Positions 38,791 through 48,216 of a stretch of 64,000 nt of DNA are shown here, piece by piece. The position numbers and the translations under genes were made by a program. Positions within the stretch are counted from its first letter, which is position 1. Each line of letters opens with the position of its first letter. Origin of the DNA: Burkholderiales bacterium (GTDB taxonomy: Bacteria > Pseudomonadota > Gammaproteobacteria > Burkholderiales > Burkholderiaceae_C). The stretch is from the NCBI GenBank assembly GCA_013044035.1, contig JABEVE010000055.1:1-64000 (forward strand), written 5' to 3'. Under the pieces are notes generated by a model. The model did not search any database and was not told the DNA's origin. It saw nothing but the letters and a program-made list of their open reading frames with translations.

Positions 38791-40077
38791 ATGAAATCAA
38801 CCGAATATATCGAGAGTCTTCCGACCTCAACTCACATTTCGCGGCTTGGTGCGCATTGGATTGGGTCGGTAAATCTTGAGAGGATTGTCAACTACGCTGG
38901 AACACCTGTATTTATCTATAGCGCGGCGCAGTTAACGAAGAATGCCCGCCGAGTGAAAGCTGCCGCAGGTGAGGCTGGTCTTGGGGATCGACTTTCTATT
39001 TTCGTCCCGTTTTTCCCCAATGCCAACCCGCACATTCTGAGGCCGCTGCAAGATGAGGGCGTTGGTATTCTTCTCCAGATGCCGAACGAGCACGAGATTG
39101 TTACAAAGTTTGGCTATTCAAACTTCATCGTTTCGCCCGGGCACGTATCGAACGAAGAGATCAGTTTTTGGGGACAGCATGGATACCCAACCTTCTTGGC
39201 GAGTCTCGACGAAATCACCTTTGCTCTGCAGCAAAAGGCTAAGACAATTAGTGTCCGGATCGACAGCCTCGGCTCTGACAAGCCCGGCATTAAGGTCGAC
39301 CAATTAGCCGACCTTGCACAAATGCTTAAGGCCCACGACCGTACACTTGAATGTTTCGAGGTGTACTGCGGCAGCGGCAATTCGCTTGATGACATGATTG
39401 ATATAGCACGCCAGATCTTCCGTATGTTTCTTGATCATTTTTCAACTGCGAAATCGATCAACTTTGCAGGCGGCCATGGCTTCAAATATGAAGGGTGGGA
39501 TGATCAGATAAAGCATTTTGACTGGCTTACCTACTTCAAAGCCATCCGAGTGCTTGCGGCCGAGATGGGAATTCCAGATTACGTTAATTTTTTGATCGAG
39601 CCAGCTCGGGATATTCTGGCAGACACTGGCGTACTCTTAGTTGGTGTAAAACGCGATATCGTCAAACATTCGAACGGCAGCATTGTCGTCACCGACGGTT
39701 CGCGCATGCTGATGCCTTCGGCGCAGCTACGCAACCGATCACACAATACCGTTTTTCTCGATGATACGTTTCGAGAAATTTTCCACGGCGAAGACGCTGT
39801 AACATGCAAGATTCGCGGTCGAAGTCTTCTCAGAAATGATTATATATTGCCGGGCGAGGCTGTAGCCCCTAATTCTGTCGTGGCTGGTGGTTATCTCCTG
39901 ATCTTTGATGTTGGCGCCTATTGTGCAACGCAGCACATGGAATTTTTGAACGTTCCGCCAGCCGGCGAGGTCGTTGTGAGCATTGATAGCTCAATGCACC
40001 TTGTGACCAAGCCCGGCCACCCGTTGGACAAATGGCGGAATTTGTTGCCGGAACACCAGCCCATTCCAGTCGGATGA
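38791..40077 (+). CDS. Fold-type III PLP decarboxylase-like protein (LysA/ODC family), apparently lacking the PLP lysine
   Basis: '[23 protein letters not shown]', '[11 protein letters not shown]', '[13 protein letters not shown]', C-terminal 'LLIFDVGAY'. Confidence 0.75.
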   Translation: MKSTEYIESLPTSTHISRLGAHWIGSVNLERIVNYAGTPVFIYSAAQLTKNARRVKAAAGEAGLGDRLSIFVPFFPNANPHILRPLQDEGVGILLQMPNEHEIVTKFGYSNFIVSPGHVSNEEISFWGQHGYPTFLASLDEITFALQQKAKTISVRIDSLGSDKPGIKVDQLADLAQMLKAHDRTLECFEVYCGSGNSLDDMIDIARQIFRMFLDHFSTAKSINFAGGHGFKYEGWDDQIKHFDWLTYFKAIRVLAAEMGIPDYVNFLIEPARDILADTGVLLVGVKRDIVKHSNGSIVVTDGSRMLMPSAQLRNRSHNTVFLDDTFREIFHGEDAVTCKIRGRSLLRNDYILPGEAVAPNSVVAGGYLLIFDVGAYCATQHMEFLNVPPAGEVVVSIDSSMHLVTKPGHPLDKWRNLLPEHQPIPVG

Positions 40078-40090
40078 GGAAGTACGCGGT

Positions 40091-40756
40091 ATGGGCGAAG
40101 GCCAGGAGAAAGCAATGGATTTGGTGGGACTCAACCCGGATGTCGCATTCGAGAACGACGAAGATGGCGTCAACGGTGAGGATCCGTTCGCGCTCTTTGG
40201 GGAATGGCTTGCACTTGCACACATCAAGGAAATTAACGATGCCAATGCTATGGCGATCGCCACCTCGGATACGGTAGGGTTACCGAATGTCCGGATGGTA
40301 TTGTTGAAAGGGTTTGATTCTAATGGCTTCGTGTTCTTTACGAATACTGAATCCCAAAAAGGAATCGAGCTTTTGGCGAACATGCAGGCCGCTGCGGTTC
40401 TACATTGGAAGTCACTTCGGCGTCAGGTGCGGCTCCGCGGGCAAGTAATGCTAGTGACGGAGGATGAGGCCGACGCCTATTTTGCCTCGCGCCCACGGGC
40501 GAGCAGGATAGGCGCCTGGGCTAGTCGCCAGTCACGTCCGCTTGCGGGCAGGCATGAGTTGCGGAAGGCTGTCGCCGTTCAGGCGGTCAAGTATGCGGTT
40601 GGTGCCATCCCGCGACCGCGCCACTGGACAGGCTTCCGTATCGTCCCAACCTATATGGAATTTTGGATGGATAAGCCTTATCGGCTACATGACCGTCTTG
40701 TCTTCACGCGAAATTCACAGGGTACTCCGTGGGGTAGTCAAAGGTACTATCCATAA
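40091..40756 (+). CDS. Pyridoxamine 5'-phosphate oxidase family protein (PdxH-like)
   Basis: '[43 protein letters not shown]' and '[21 protein letters not shown]'. Confidence 0.9.
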   Translation: MGEGQEKAMDLVGLNPDVAFENDEDGVNGEDPFALFGEWLALAHIKEINDANAMAIATSDTVGLPNVRMVLLKGFDSNGFVFFTNTESQKGIELLANMQAAAVLHWKSLRRQVRLRGQVMLVTEDEADAYFASRPRASRIGAWASRQSRPLAGRHELRKAVAVQAVKYAVGAIPRPRHWTGFRIVPTYMEFWMDKPYRLHDRLVFTRNSQGTPWGSQRYYP

Positions 40757-41009
40757 CTTGTTCTAATTCGACTTCACTTGGTGAGATTATGCTGGCATAT
40801 TTTGTTGGTGAGCGATGATTTTCCATCAGCCAAACTCGCGTACTTCAGTTTGAATCGGGAGGGTCAAACGGGTGTGTGGCAGTGGTTATAGACGCCGTGG
40901 CGTAAGCTGGAGGCTACCATAAGCCTCAGTGTGAAAGACGTTAAACTCCGATGGCATCGGGTTAATGCCAAATTTGCAGCAGGAAAACGGCACAGGAAGA
41001 TGATTTAAG

Positions 41010-41906
41010 ATGACTAAATTAAAAATGGCAGATCACCTTTTCGGATACATCCTGCTCGCGCTTGCAATGATGACGGTTGGTTCAACGGTCATTGCCTCGA
41101 AGATAATTGCTGGTAATATTCCACCTTTTGCAGCTGTCGCCATGCGATTTGCACTTGCCCTACCGATCTTGTTGGTGATTGTTGTCATGTCGCACGTGCG
41201 AATGCCAAACCTCAGGCGGCGGGATTGGGGACTTTTAGCTCTGCAAGCTGCCGCTGGGAGCGTAGGGTATACGGTCTTGTTAATTTCAGGACTAAATTTT
41301 CTTCCAGCCGCGACCGCTGGTGTTGTGATTGGAACGCTTCCCGCCGTTTCTGCGTTGTTCGCAGTGCTCGTGTTGCGCGAGCGATCGGACTATAGGATTG
41401 CGGCGAGCGTCACGCTGGCCACAATAGGCGTGATGTCCGTTGCATGGACCGGCCGTGAACATGGCTCGTTGGTGGGGATGGTCCTTGTGTTGGGGGCGGT
41501 GATTTGTGAGAGTGCCTTCATCCTTCTGAACAAGCGAATGGATGTGCCGTTGCCGCCGCTACTGCAGTCGACGGTAATGACTGCGTTCGGGCTTCTGTTC
41601 TCACTTCCCTTCGTTGCATTTGGTTGGGATGGGGTCAAGCTGTCCATATCAGCCTTGGCGGCTATTGCTTGGTACGCGCTTATCCCGACCGTCGGGGGCT
41701 TCCTCCTTTGGTACGCGGGCGCAGCGCGCGTCAGCGGAGGCGAAGCTGCAACGTTCACTGCGATTGCGCCACTTACCGCCGTAGCCCTTGCTGCAGTGTT
41801 TCTAGGGGAGTCCATAGGACTGTCCCAGTTATTGGGTATGGTCACTGTGATCGCGGCAATTCTTGTGCTAAGTCTTCCAGTCAGGAGAAGGAGTGGAGCT
41901 AAATGA
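41010..41906 (+). CDS. EamA/DMT-family transporter
   Basis: 298 aa, about ten hydrophobic segments, 'GGEAATFTAIAPLTAVALAAVFLGESIGLSQLLG'. Confidence 0.85.
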   Translation: MTKLKMADHLFGYILLALAMMTVGSTVIASKIIAGNIPPFAAVAMRFALALPILLVIVVMSHVRMPNLRRRDWGLLALQAAAGSVGYTVLLISGLNFLPAATAGVVIGTLPAVSALFAVLVLRERSDYRIAASVTLATIGVMSVAWTGREHGSLVGMVLVLGAVICESAFILLNKRMDVPLPPLLQSTVMTAFGLLFSLPFVAFGWDGVKLSISALAAIAWYALIPTVGGFLLWYAGAARVSGGEAATFTAIAPLTAVALAAVFLGESIGLSQLLGMVTVIAAILVLSLPVRRRSGAK

Positions 41907-42577
41907 CGCCAATTTTTCAGCACGATACTGCCCTTCGTGCCGATTTTTCGACATTGAGGGTGGGTATCGTCCTGCTCACTAACGTTGATCGACTCGACCC
42001 CTCAAAGCTCGATGCCGCTCAGCATTTGCGCACTGCGTTTGGCCGACTCGCGGTCGGGTCTGAAAGTGAGATGCCACAGATTCGGGCCTGGCGCGGGGCG
42101 TATTCGCAGATGGGTCTGAAGCCTACGCAATACCGATGCGCCGCTGAGTCGCTTCTGAGGCGCTTGCGGACGGAAGGAAACCTTCCAACGGTAAACCCTG
42201 TTGTCGATTTCTGCAACGCGGTGTCGGCGGCTTGGGCGATTCCTCTCGCTGTCTTTGACCTCGACCAAGTCGTGGGGACACTGACCGTCCGCTACGCCAT
42301 TGGCGATGAGAGGTATGTGACTTTTGCCGGCACTGAAGAGCATCCCGAGCCGGGCGAAGTGATCTTTGCTGATTCTGCTGGCTGGGCCCATGCGCGGCGT
42401 TGGGTCCATAGGCAAAGCGGACGGTCGGCCGTTTCCAGCATGACAAAACGTGCGCTTCTTGTTACTGAGGCGCTTCATGAGAAGGCTGTCGATGATCTTG
42501 GCGCGATGACAGCGGAACTGGCTTCGGCTTTCACACTGGCTGGATGTGACGTTCAGGAAAACCCGCCGTCCAGCTGA
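41903..42577 (+). CDS. Free-standing B3/B4 (PheRS beta-type editing) domain protein
   Basis: 'AWRGAYSQMGLKPTQYRCAAESLLRRL...LPTVNPVVDFCNAVSAAWAIPLAVFDLD'; ATGA overlap with transporter. Confidence 0.8.
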   Translation: MTPIFQHDTALRADFSTLRVGIVLLTNVDRLDPSKLDAAQHLRTAFGRLAVGSESEMPQIRAWRGAYSQMGLKPTQYRCAAESLLRRLRTEGNLPTVNPVVDFCNAVSAAWAIPLAVFDLDQVVGTLTVRYAIGDERYVTFAGTEEHPEPGEVIFADSAGWAHARRWVHRQSGRSAVSSMTKRALLVTEALHEKAVDDLGAMTAELASAFTLAGCDVQENPPSS

Positions 42578-42612
42578 GGGTCTTTGAGACAAGCAGGGGA
42601 GCAAAAGGCAAT

Positions 42613-43299
42613 ATGGATAGGAAAGTTGATTTGGAAGTGGCTCTATCGAGTATCCGCAACGCTATCCAAGAGACTGCGGTTGCGTGCGGACGTCGCCCAG
42701 AGGATGTGACGCTGGTCGCTGCCTCGAAGACGGTTGAGCCGGATAGGCTGCAATCAGCAATTGATCTTGGCCAGCGGGTCTTCGGCGAGAACAGGCTGGA
42801 GGAAGCTCGGTCGAAATGGCCTGACCTACTCCAGGCCAATCCTGGGATCAAGCTCCACATGATCGGACCACTTCAGTCGAAGAAGGCGCGGGACGCCGTG
42901 GCTCTTTTTGACGTCATTCAGTCAGTCGACCGTTTGAGCCTCGCTGCGGCTATCGCGAAGGAGCGCGATAGACAGGGGCGTTCGCCTGCAATCTGTATTC
43001 AAGTGAACACAAGCTATGAGCCACAGAAGAGCGGTGTCCTACCTGAGCAAGCCGACGGCTTGATCTCAGAATGTCGGGACCAGTTGGGCCTTCATGTCGT
43101 AGGCCTAATGTGTATTCCTCCAGCCGAAGGTGAACCGGTTGATGATTTTCGGAAACTAGCAAGCATCGCCCAACAGAACGGGCTCAGTGTCCTGTCGATG
43201 GGTATGAGCCAAGACTTCGCTCTGGCGATTTCCCATGGTGCGACTCATGTTCGTGTTGGCAGTGCGATTTTCGGCGCTCGCAAGCCGCTTTCCATATGA
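42613..43299 (+). CDS. YggS/PLPBP-family PLP-binding protein
   Basis: 'VTLVAASKTVEPDRLQSAIDLGQRVFGENRLEEA', 'LHMIGPLQSKK', 'LSMGMSQDFALAISHGATHVRVGSAIFG'. Confidence 0.92.
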   Translation: MDRKVDLEVALSSIRNAIQETAVACGRRPEDVTLVAASKTVEPDRLQSAIDLGQRVFGENRLEEARSKWPDLLQANPGIKLHMIGPLQSKKARDAVALFDVIQSVDRLSLAAAIAKERDRQGRSPAICIQVNTSYEPQKSGVLPEQADGLISECRDQLGLHVVGLMCIPPAEGEPVDDFRKLASIAQQNGLSVLSMGMSQDFALAISHGATHVRVGSAIFGARKPLSI

Positions 43300-45449
43300 A
43301 ATATCCCGCTCCGCGACCAAGCTATAGCGCAGCGGATCCGATGTTCGCCCCACTATTCACACCCCTCCAGATTGGGCCAGTTACGATCCGCAATCGGTTC
43401 TATCAAGTTCCCCACTGCAACGGAATGAACAGAGTGCATCCCAGCGCAATGGCACAGATGCGAGGCATCAAGGCTGAGGGTGGTTGGGGGGCTGTCTGCA
43501 CCGAGCAGTGTGATGTGCATTACTCAGGATGTCATCCGCGCGAGCTCAGGCTTTGGGACCAGCACGACCTTCCGATCTTGGCGCGTGCCGTGGACGAGAT
43601 CCATAAGCATGGCGCGCTTGCCGGGATCGAACTGGCGCACAACGGATTTCATGTCCATAACCTTGAGACCCGCGCCATTCCTATGGCGCCGTCGCTGACG
43701 CCGACTCGAAGCAATGCACCGGTAATGGCACGCGAGATGGATCTACAGGACATTCGCAACGTCAGGCATTGGCACCGCCTTGCGGCAATAAATGCAAAGC
43801 GCGCAGGCTTTGATATTGTCTATATCTATGCAGGTCACGATATGACCTTGCCGGCGCATTTTTTGTCGCGGCGCCATAACCGTCGCACGGACTGCTATGG
43901 CGGAAGTCTTGAAAATCGCGTTCGGCTGTTAAGAGAGCTTGTCGAGGATGCGAAGGACGCAGTTGGAGATCGCTGCGCTATTGCGCTTAGGTTTGGCGTG
44001 GACGAGTTAATCGGGTCAGAAGGGTTGAGTTGCGTAGGTGAGGGGCGCGACGTCGTCCAAATGCTGGCGCATTTACCCGATCTATGGGATGTCAACATCA
44101 GTTCCTTTGAGAACGACGGGCAGTCATCGCGTTTCAGCGAAGAGGGGTTTCAAGAGGAATATATTCGGTTCGTGAAAAAGGTAACTGGCAAGCCCGTTGT
44201 TGGTGTCGGGCGCTATACTTCGCCAGATCGGATGCTCTGGCTTATTTCCACCGGGGTACTTGATCTGATTGGTGCGGCGAGACCTTCGATCGCGGATCCC
44301 TTCCTGCCCGAAAAGATTCGCACCGGCGCTTACGACGACATACGGGAATGCATCGGCTGCAATATTTGCATTGCGTCCGATAAGTTGAGCGTACCGTTGC
44401 GCTGCACCCAAAACCCGACAATTGGAGAAGAATGGCGGCGCGGCTGGCATCCAGAGCGGATCGCTGCGAAAGATACAGGCGACCGGGTCCTCATCGTGGG
44501 TGGCGGGCCAGCTGGGCTTGAGGCTGCGGTATGGCTAGGTCGGCGTGGCTATGAGACGACATTGATTGATCGCTCGCCCGAGTTTGGAGGGCGCGTGCGC
44601 CGTGAGGCGAGGCTTCCCGGACTACGCGCTTGGCAACGGGTGGTGGACTGGCGGCTTGAGCAACTAAAGAAAGACCGACATGTCACACTACTTCCAAACA
44701 ATGATGTGACGGCTGGAATCATTCTGGAGGCTGATTTCACCCTGATTGCACTTGCAACAGGCGCAGAGTGGCGCAGCGATGGGATTGGGCGAAGCCTCAC
44801 GCAACCGCTTCGTGGCGTTGAGTTGACTGCTATCTTCACCCCCGAAGACATCCTAGCTGGACGACTTCCTGAGGGGCGCGTTGTCCTGTTTGACGACGAT
44901 CACTACTATATGGGCGGGGTGATCGCTGAGTACTTGGTGGAGCGCGGCTGTGATGTGACCTTTGTCACACCAGACAGTTTGGTGTCTTCGTTCACAACGA
45001 ATACTGCCGAGCAGCCCAGAATCCAGAGACGCATGCTCGAAAAATGCTCGGCCGTACATGTTTCAACCCAATTGATAGAGGTCAGGGCGGGCGAGGCCGA
45101 CCTCGCGTGCGTTTTTACTGGGCGTCCGCGCACAATCATGGCTGACGCGATAGTGCTTGTAACATCGCAAGTGCCGTGCGACGACCTATTCTTTGATCTT
45201 CTCGCACAGGCGGCAATGGGGCCGCGCGTGGTCAGAATTGGCGACTGCTATGCCCCAGGGACCATTGCGGCAGCGGTTTATTCGGGACATCTCTTCGCGC
45301 GGACACTCGATAACCGCCTGACTGACAACCCGCCGTTTCGGCGTGAAAACACTCAACCAGATTGGGACCAGAGATTCCCTGAAGATATTGGCGTCTTTCG
45401 CGGATGCGACCATAATCATCCGCTCGAACGGAACGAATTGGGGCAATGA
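43296..45449 (+). CDS. TMADH-like NADH:flavin oxidoreductase/FAD protein with 4Fe-4S motif
   Basis: OYE-like barrel '[20 protein letters not shown]', 'ECIGCNICI', '[22 protein letters not shown]'. Confidence 0.88.
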   Translation: MKYPAPRPSYSAADPMFAPLFTPLQIGPVTIRNRFYQVPHCNGMNRVHPSAMAQMRGIKAEGGWGAVCTEQCDVHYSGCHPRELRLWDQHDLPILARAVDEIHKHGALAGIELAHNGFHVHNLETRAIPMAPSLTPTRSNAPVMAREMDLQDIRNVRHWHRLAAINAKRAGFDIVYIYAGHDMTLPAHFLSRRHNRRTDCYGGSLENRVRLLRELVEDAKDAVGDRCAIALRFGVDELIGSEGLSCVGEGRDVVQMLAHLPDLWDVNISSFENDGQSSRFSEEGFQEEYIRFVKKVTGKPVVGVGRYTSPDRMLWLISTGVLDLIGAARPSIADPFLPEKIRTGAYDDIRECIGCNICIASDKLSVPLRCTQNPTIGEEWRRGWHPERIAAKDTGDRVLIVGGGPAGLEAAVWLGRRGYETTLIDRSPEFGGRVRREARLPGLRAWQRVVDWRLEQLKKDRHVTLLPNNDVTAGIILEADFTLIALATGAEWRSDGIGRSLTQPLRGVELTAIFTPEDILAGRLPEGRVVLFDDDHYYMGGVIAEYLVERGCDVTFVTPDSLVSSFTTNTAEQPRIQRRMLEKCSAVHVSTQLIEVRAGEADLACVFTGRPRTIMADAIVLVTSQVPCDDLFFDLLAQAAMGPRVVRIGDCYAPGTIAAAVYSGHLFARTLDNRLTDNPPFRRENTQPDWDQRFPEDIGVFRGCDHNHPLERNELGQ

Positions 45450-45450
45450 A

Positions 45451-46497
45451 ATGCTCGATTTGAAACGTACTCTCAATCGCTTGGCAAGCGGTGAGCGCTT
45501 CAGCAGGGAAGAGGCCCGTACAATTTTTGATTATATGATCTCTGGCGAGGCCACAGGACCGCAGATCGGCGCCCTTCTCATGGGTCTTAGACTGCGCGGT
45601 GAAACAATTGAAGAGATTGTTGGGGCCGTTCAGGCTATGCGCCCCAAGATGATTCGCGTTGATGCACCTGCAGGGGCGGTTGATATTGTTGGCACCGGGG
45701 GAGATGGCGTCGGAACCTTCAACATTTCGACCACGGCAGCCTTTATTGTGGCTGGCGCAGATGTGCGGGTTGCCAAGCATGGAAATCGTGCTGTGTCCTC
45801 GAAGTCGGGGGCAGCTGATGTCCTCGTCGCACTTGGCGTCGCGATCGACCAAACGCCAATAGGTGTGTCCCGCTGCATTCTGGAAGCCGGACTGGGCTTC
45901 ATGTTCGCCCCGGCGCACCATCCAGCGCTCAAAGCCGTCATGCCAGCAAGGATCGAACTGGCCATGCCGACAATTTTCAATCTGCTGGGACCGCTTGTCA
46001 ATCCTGCGGGCGTCACTCGCCACTTGGTTGGAGTCTACTCCATCGACTGGCTTGTGCCGATGGCGGAGGCGTTGCGTGACCTCGGGTCGGAGCGCTGCCT
46101 TGTAGTACATGGCGACGATGGTTTGGACGAGATTACGCTAACCGGTCCTACGCAGGTCGCCATGCTCGCTGGCGGCGAGATCCGGAGATTCGAGATTTCG
46201 CCTGAGGATGTGGGGCTTTCGCGAGCCCGACTGGCAGACCTTAAAGGTAGCGACAACGAGCACAACGCGGCCGCTCTGCGAGAGGTGCTGGGCGGAAAGC
46301 CCGGCGCCTATCGGGACGTAGCACTTTTCAACGCAGCTGCGGCGCTGATTGCAAGCGGGGTGGCGCAAGACTGGGAGGAGGCAATGACAACGGCGCGCAG
46401 CTCGCTTGACGAGGGCCGTGCACTCGCATGTCTCGAGCGGCTCGTTCGCGTCTCCAATGGATACCCCACTGCCGACAATGAGGTGGGACAAAGATGA
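45451..46497 (+). CDS. trpD: Anthranilate phosphoribosyltransferase
   Basis: '[48 protein letters not shown]', '[12 protein letters not shown]'. Confidence 0.95.
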   Translation: MLDLKRTLNRLASGERFSREEARTIFDYMISGEATGPQIGALLMGLRLRGETIEEIVGAVQAMRPKMIRVDAPAGAVDIVGTGGDGVGTFNISTTAAFIVAGADVRVAKHGNRAVSSKSGAADVLVALGVAIDQTPIGVSRCILEAGLGFMFAPAHHPALKAVMPARIELAMPTIFNLLGPLVNPAGVTRHLVGVYSIDWLVPMAEALRDLGSERCLVVHGDDGLDEITLTGPTQVAMLAGGEIRRFEISPEDVGLSRARLADLKGSDNEHNAAALREVLGGKPGAYRDVALFNAAAALIASGVAQDWEEAMTTARSSLDEGRALACLERLVRVSNGYPTADNEVGQR

Positions 46498-47285
46498 GCA
46501 TCTTGCAGAAGATCAGGGAGAAGAAGATAGAGGAGATCATCGAGGCCAAACGTCTAAGACCTCGAGCCGCGCTCGAGGCCGCTGTTCGCGGGCAGACGCC
46601 GCCGCGAAACTTCACTAGGGCGATCGCCAACCACTATTTCGAAGGGTCTCTTGCATTGATTGCAGAGATGAAAAAGGCGAGCCCGTCGAAGGGCCTTTTG
46701 CGTAAGGATTTCGACGTCCGTCGGATCGCTCAATCCTACCGCGATGGCGGCGCAGCGTGCCTGTCGGTTCTGACCGACCGCACGTTCTTCCAAGGCAATC
46801 CCGAATTCGTCCAGATGGCCAAGGGCGAAGTGGATTTGCCCGTCCTGCGCAAGGACTTTCTTATCGACCCGTACCAGGTTGTTGAATCGCGTGCGATGCA
46901 TGCCGATTGCATTCTGATTATCCTTGCAATGGTCGATGAGGTTCTGGCCCATGAACTTGAGGCTGCAGCAATAGAACTTGGCTTGCACGTCCTGATCGAA
47001 ATTCACGATGAGCGAGAGCTTGCGCGGGCGATGGGCATGAAATCCCAGTTGATAGGAATCAACAACAGGGACCTCGCGACATTCGAGGCCGATCTGACTA
47101 CTTCAATTCGGCTTTTTGCGCTTTTTGAGCCAGGTCGGCTTGCGATAAGTGAGAGTGGGATTTCAGGCCCTTCCGACGTTCATCGGCTCGCAGATGCTGG
47201 CATTCACGCATTTCTCATCGGTGAGAGTTTGCTCAAAGTTGACAACATAGAAAAAATCACTAGAGAACTTCTTGTTCCACGCTGA
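46494..47285 (+). CDS. trpC: Indole-3-glycerol-phosphate synthase
   Basis: '[20 protein letters not shown]', '[24 protein letters not shown]', '[15 protein letters not shown]', 'SESGI'. Confidence 0.95.
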   Translation: MSILQKIREKKIEEIIEAKRLRPRAALEAAVRGQTPPRNFTRAIANHYFEGSLALIAEMKKASPSKGLLRKDFDVRRIAQSYRDGGAACLSVLTDRTFFQGNPEFVQMAKGEVDLPVLRKDFLIDPYQVVESRAMHADCILIILAMVDEVLAHELEAAAIELGLHVLIEIHDERELARAMGMKSQLIGINNRDLATFEADLTTSIRLFALFEPGRLAISESGISGPSDVHRLADAGIHAFLIGESLLKVDNIEKITRELLVPR

Positions 47286-47539
47286 TGCGTCCAGGCAGCA
47301 TGACTTCGAGCACTAAATCCGTGGTCACCAGCAGTTCTGATTGCCGCTTTCGGATGAAACTTTTACGCGCGATTGATCCCGGACGAGCATCCCCCGTTTC
47401 CACCCTCCCGATTAAGGCCAAGCCCCAGACTCTCTGCGGCGCAGTCTTGAAGGAGGGAAGGTCGTGGATCCAGCGCCTGCGCTGGCCGAGCGCGTAGCCA
47501 GCGTGCCGCGTCGTTCGTGCTGCCGCCGGTGCGCTGGGT

Positions 47540-47577
47540 GTGGCGTGCTGAAGCGCAACACTTTAGTAGAATGCCTC
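47540..47577 (-). repeat. Right terminal inverted repeat
   Basis: Complement reads GAGGCATTCTACTAAAGTGTTGCGCTTCAGCACGCCAC. Confidence 0.9.
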
Positions 47578-48154
47578 GGCCAGCGGGCGGGTCTTCGCTT
47601 ACACCAACCATGGACTGAAGTCCTGTTGGCGGGCCATGCTGCTCAAGCTGGGGATCGAGAATCTTCACTTTCATGACCTGCGGCACGAGGCCGTCAGCCG
47701 ACTGTTCGAGCTGGGCAGCTTGGACATGATGGAGATTGCATCCATCAGCGGCCACAAGAGCCTGTCGATGCTCAAGCGATACACGCACCTGCGCGCGCAG
47801 CGCCTGGTGTCGAAACTGGAGGCCGGCCGCCACAAGGGGCGCCAGCACGTGCTGGGGCACCTGGTGCCTTATCCGGCCCTTGTCGAGCCCGTGGAGGACG
47901 CTGTGCGCGTGCGCGTGCTCGATTTCGACGACCTGGTGGTTTCGGCCGTGACGAGCGCCGGCGCGCTCGAGCTTGCGCAGGACAGGCTGTTGCGGCGGAT
48001 CTTGCAGCACATGCGCGAGTCGACGCCGATCCCGGCGCCGGACCAGTATCTGATCCCGGTCGACGAGGCGGCCGTCGTCTGGGTCGACCCCATGGCCAAC
48101 TGCACGCCGTCGGCGCCGACCACGGACGAAGCCGAAGCGCAGGCCGCCGCTTGA
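47578..48154 (+). pseudogene. rci: Shufflon recombinase Rci, C-terminal part
   Basis: 'HFHDLRHEAVSRLFELGSLDMMEIASISGHKSLSMLKRYTHLRAQRLVSKLEA' with Rci-like C-terminal extension. Confidence 0.85.
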
Positions 48155-48216
48155 CACCCTCTGGGCGCAAAAGGATGCGACGATGACACCGAACCGCGTT
48201 GATTCGCAAGGCGTTC

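Larger units (their letters stand above)
29923..47577. mobile_element. ~17.65-kb cargo-carrying transposon-like insertion
   Basis: 38-bp terminal inverted repeats, 11-12 bp direct repeat GGCCAGCGGGC(G) flanking, transposase next to left end, interrupts rci. Confidence 0.85.

Noticed and set aside
40757-41009. 253-bp gap between the PdxH-like and EamA genes as a decayed gene or ncRNA
   Set aside because: No convincing ORF remnant or conserved structure could be identified by eye.
47470-47485. Palindrome CCAGCGCctGCGCTGG near the right IR
   Set aside because: Single GC-rich palindrome without a second copy at the left end; may be chance.
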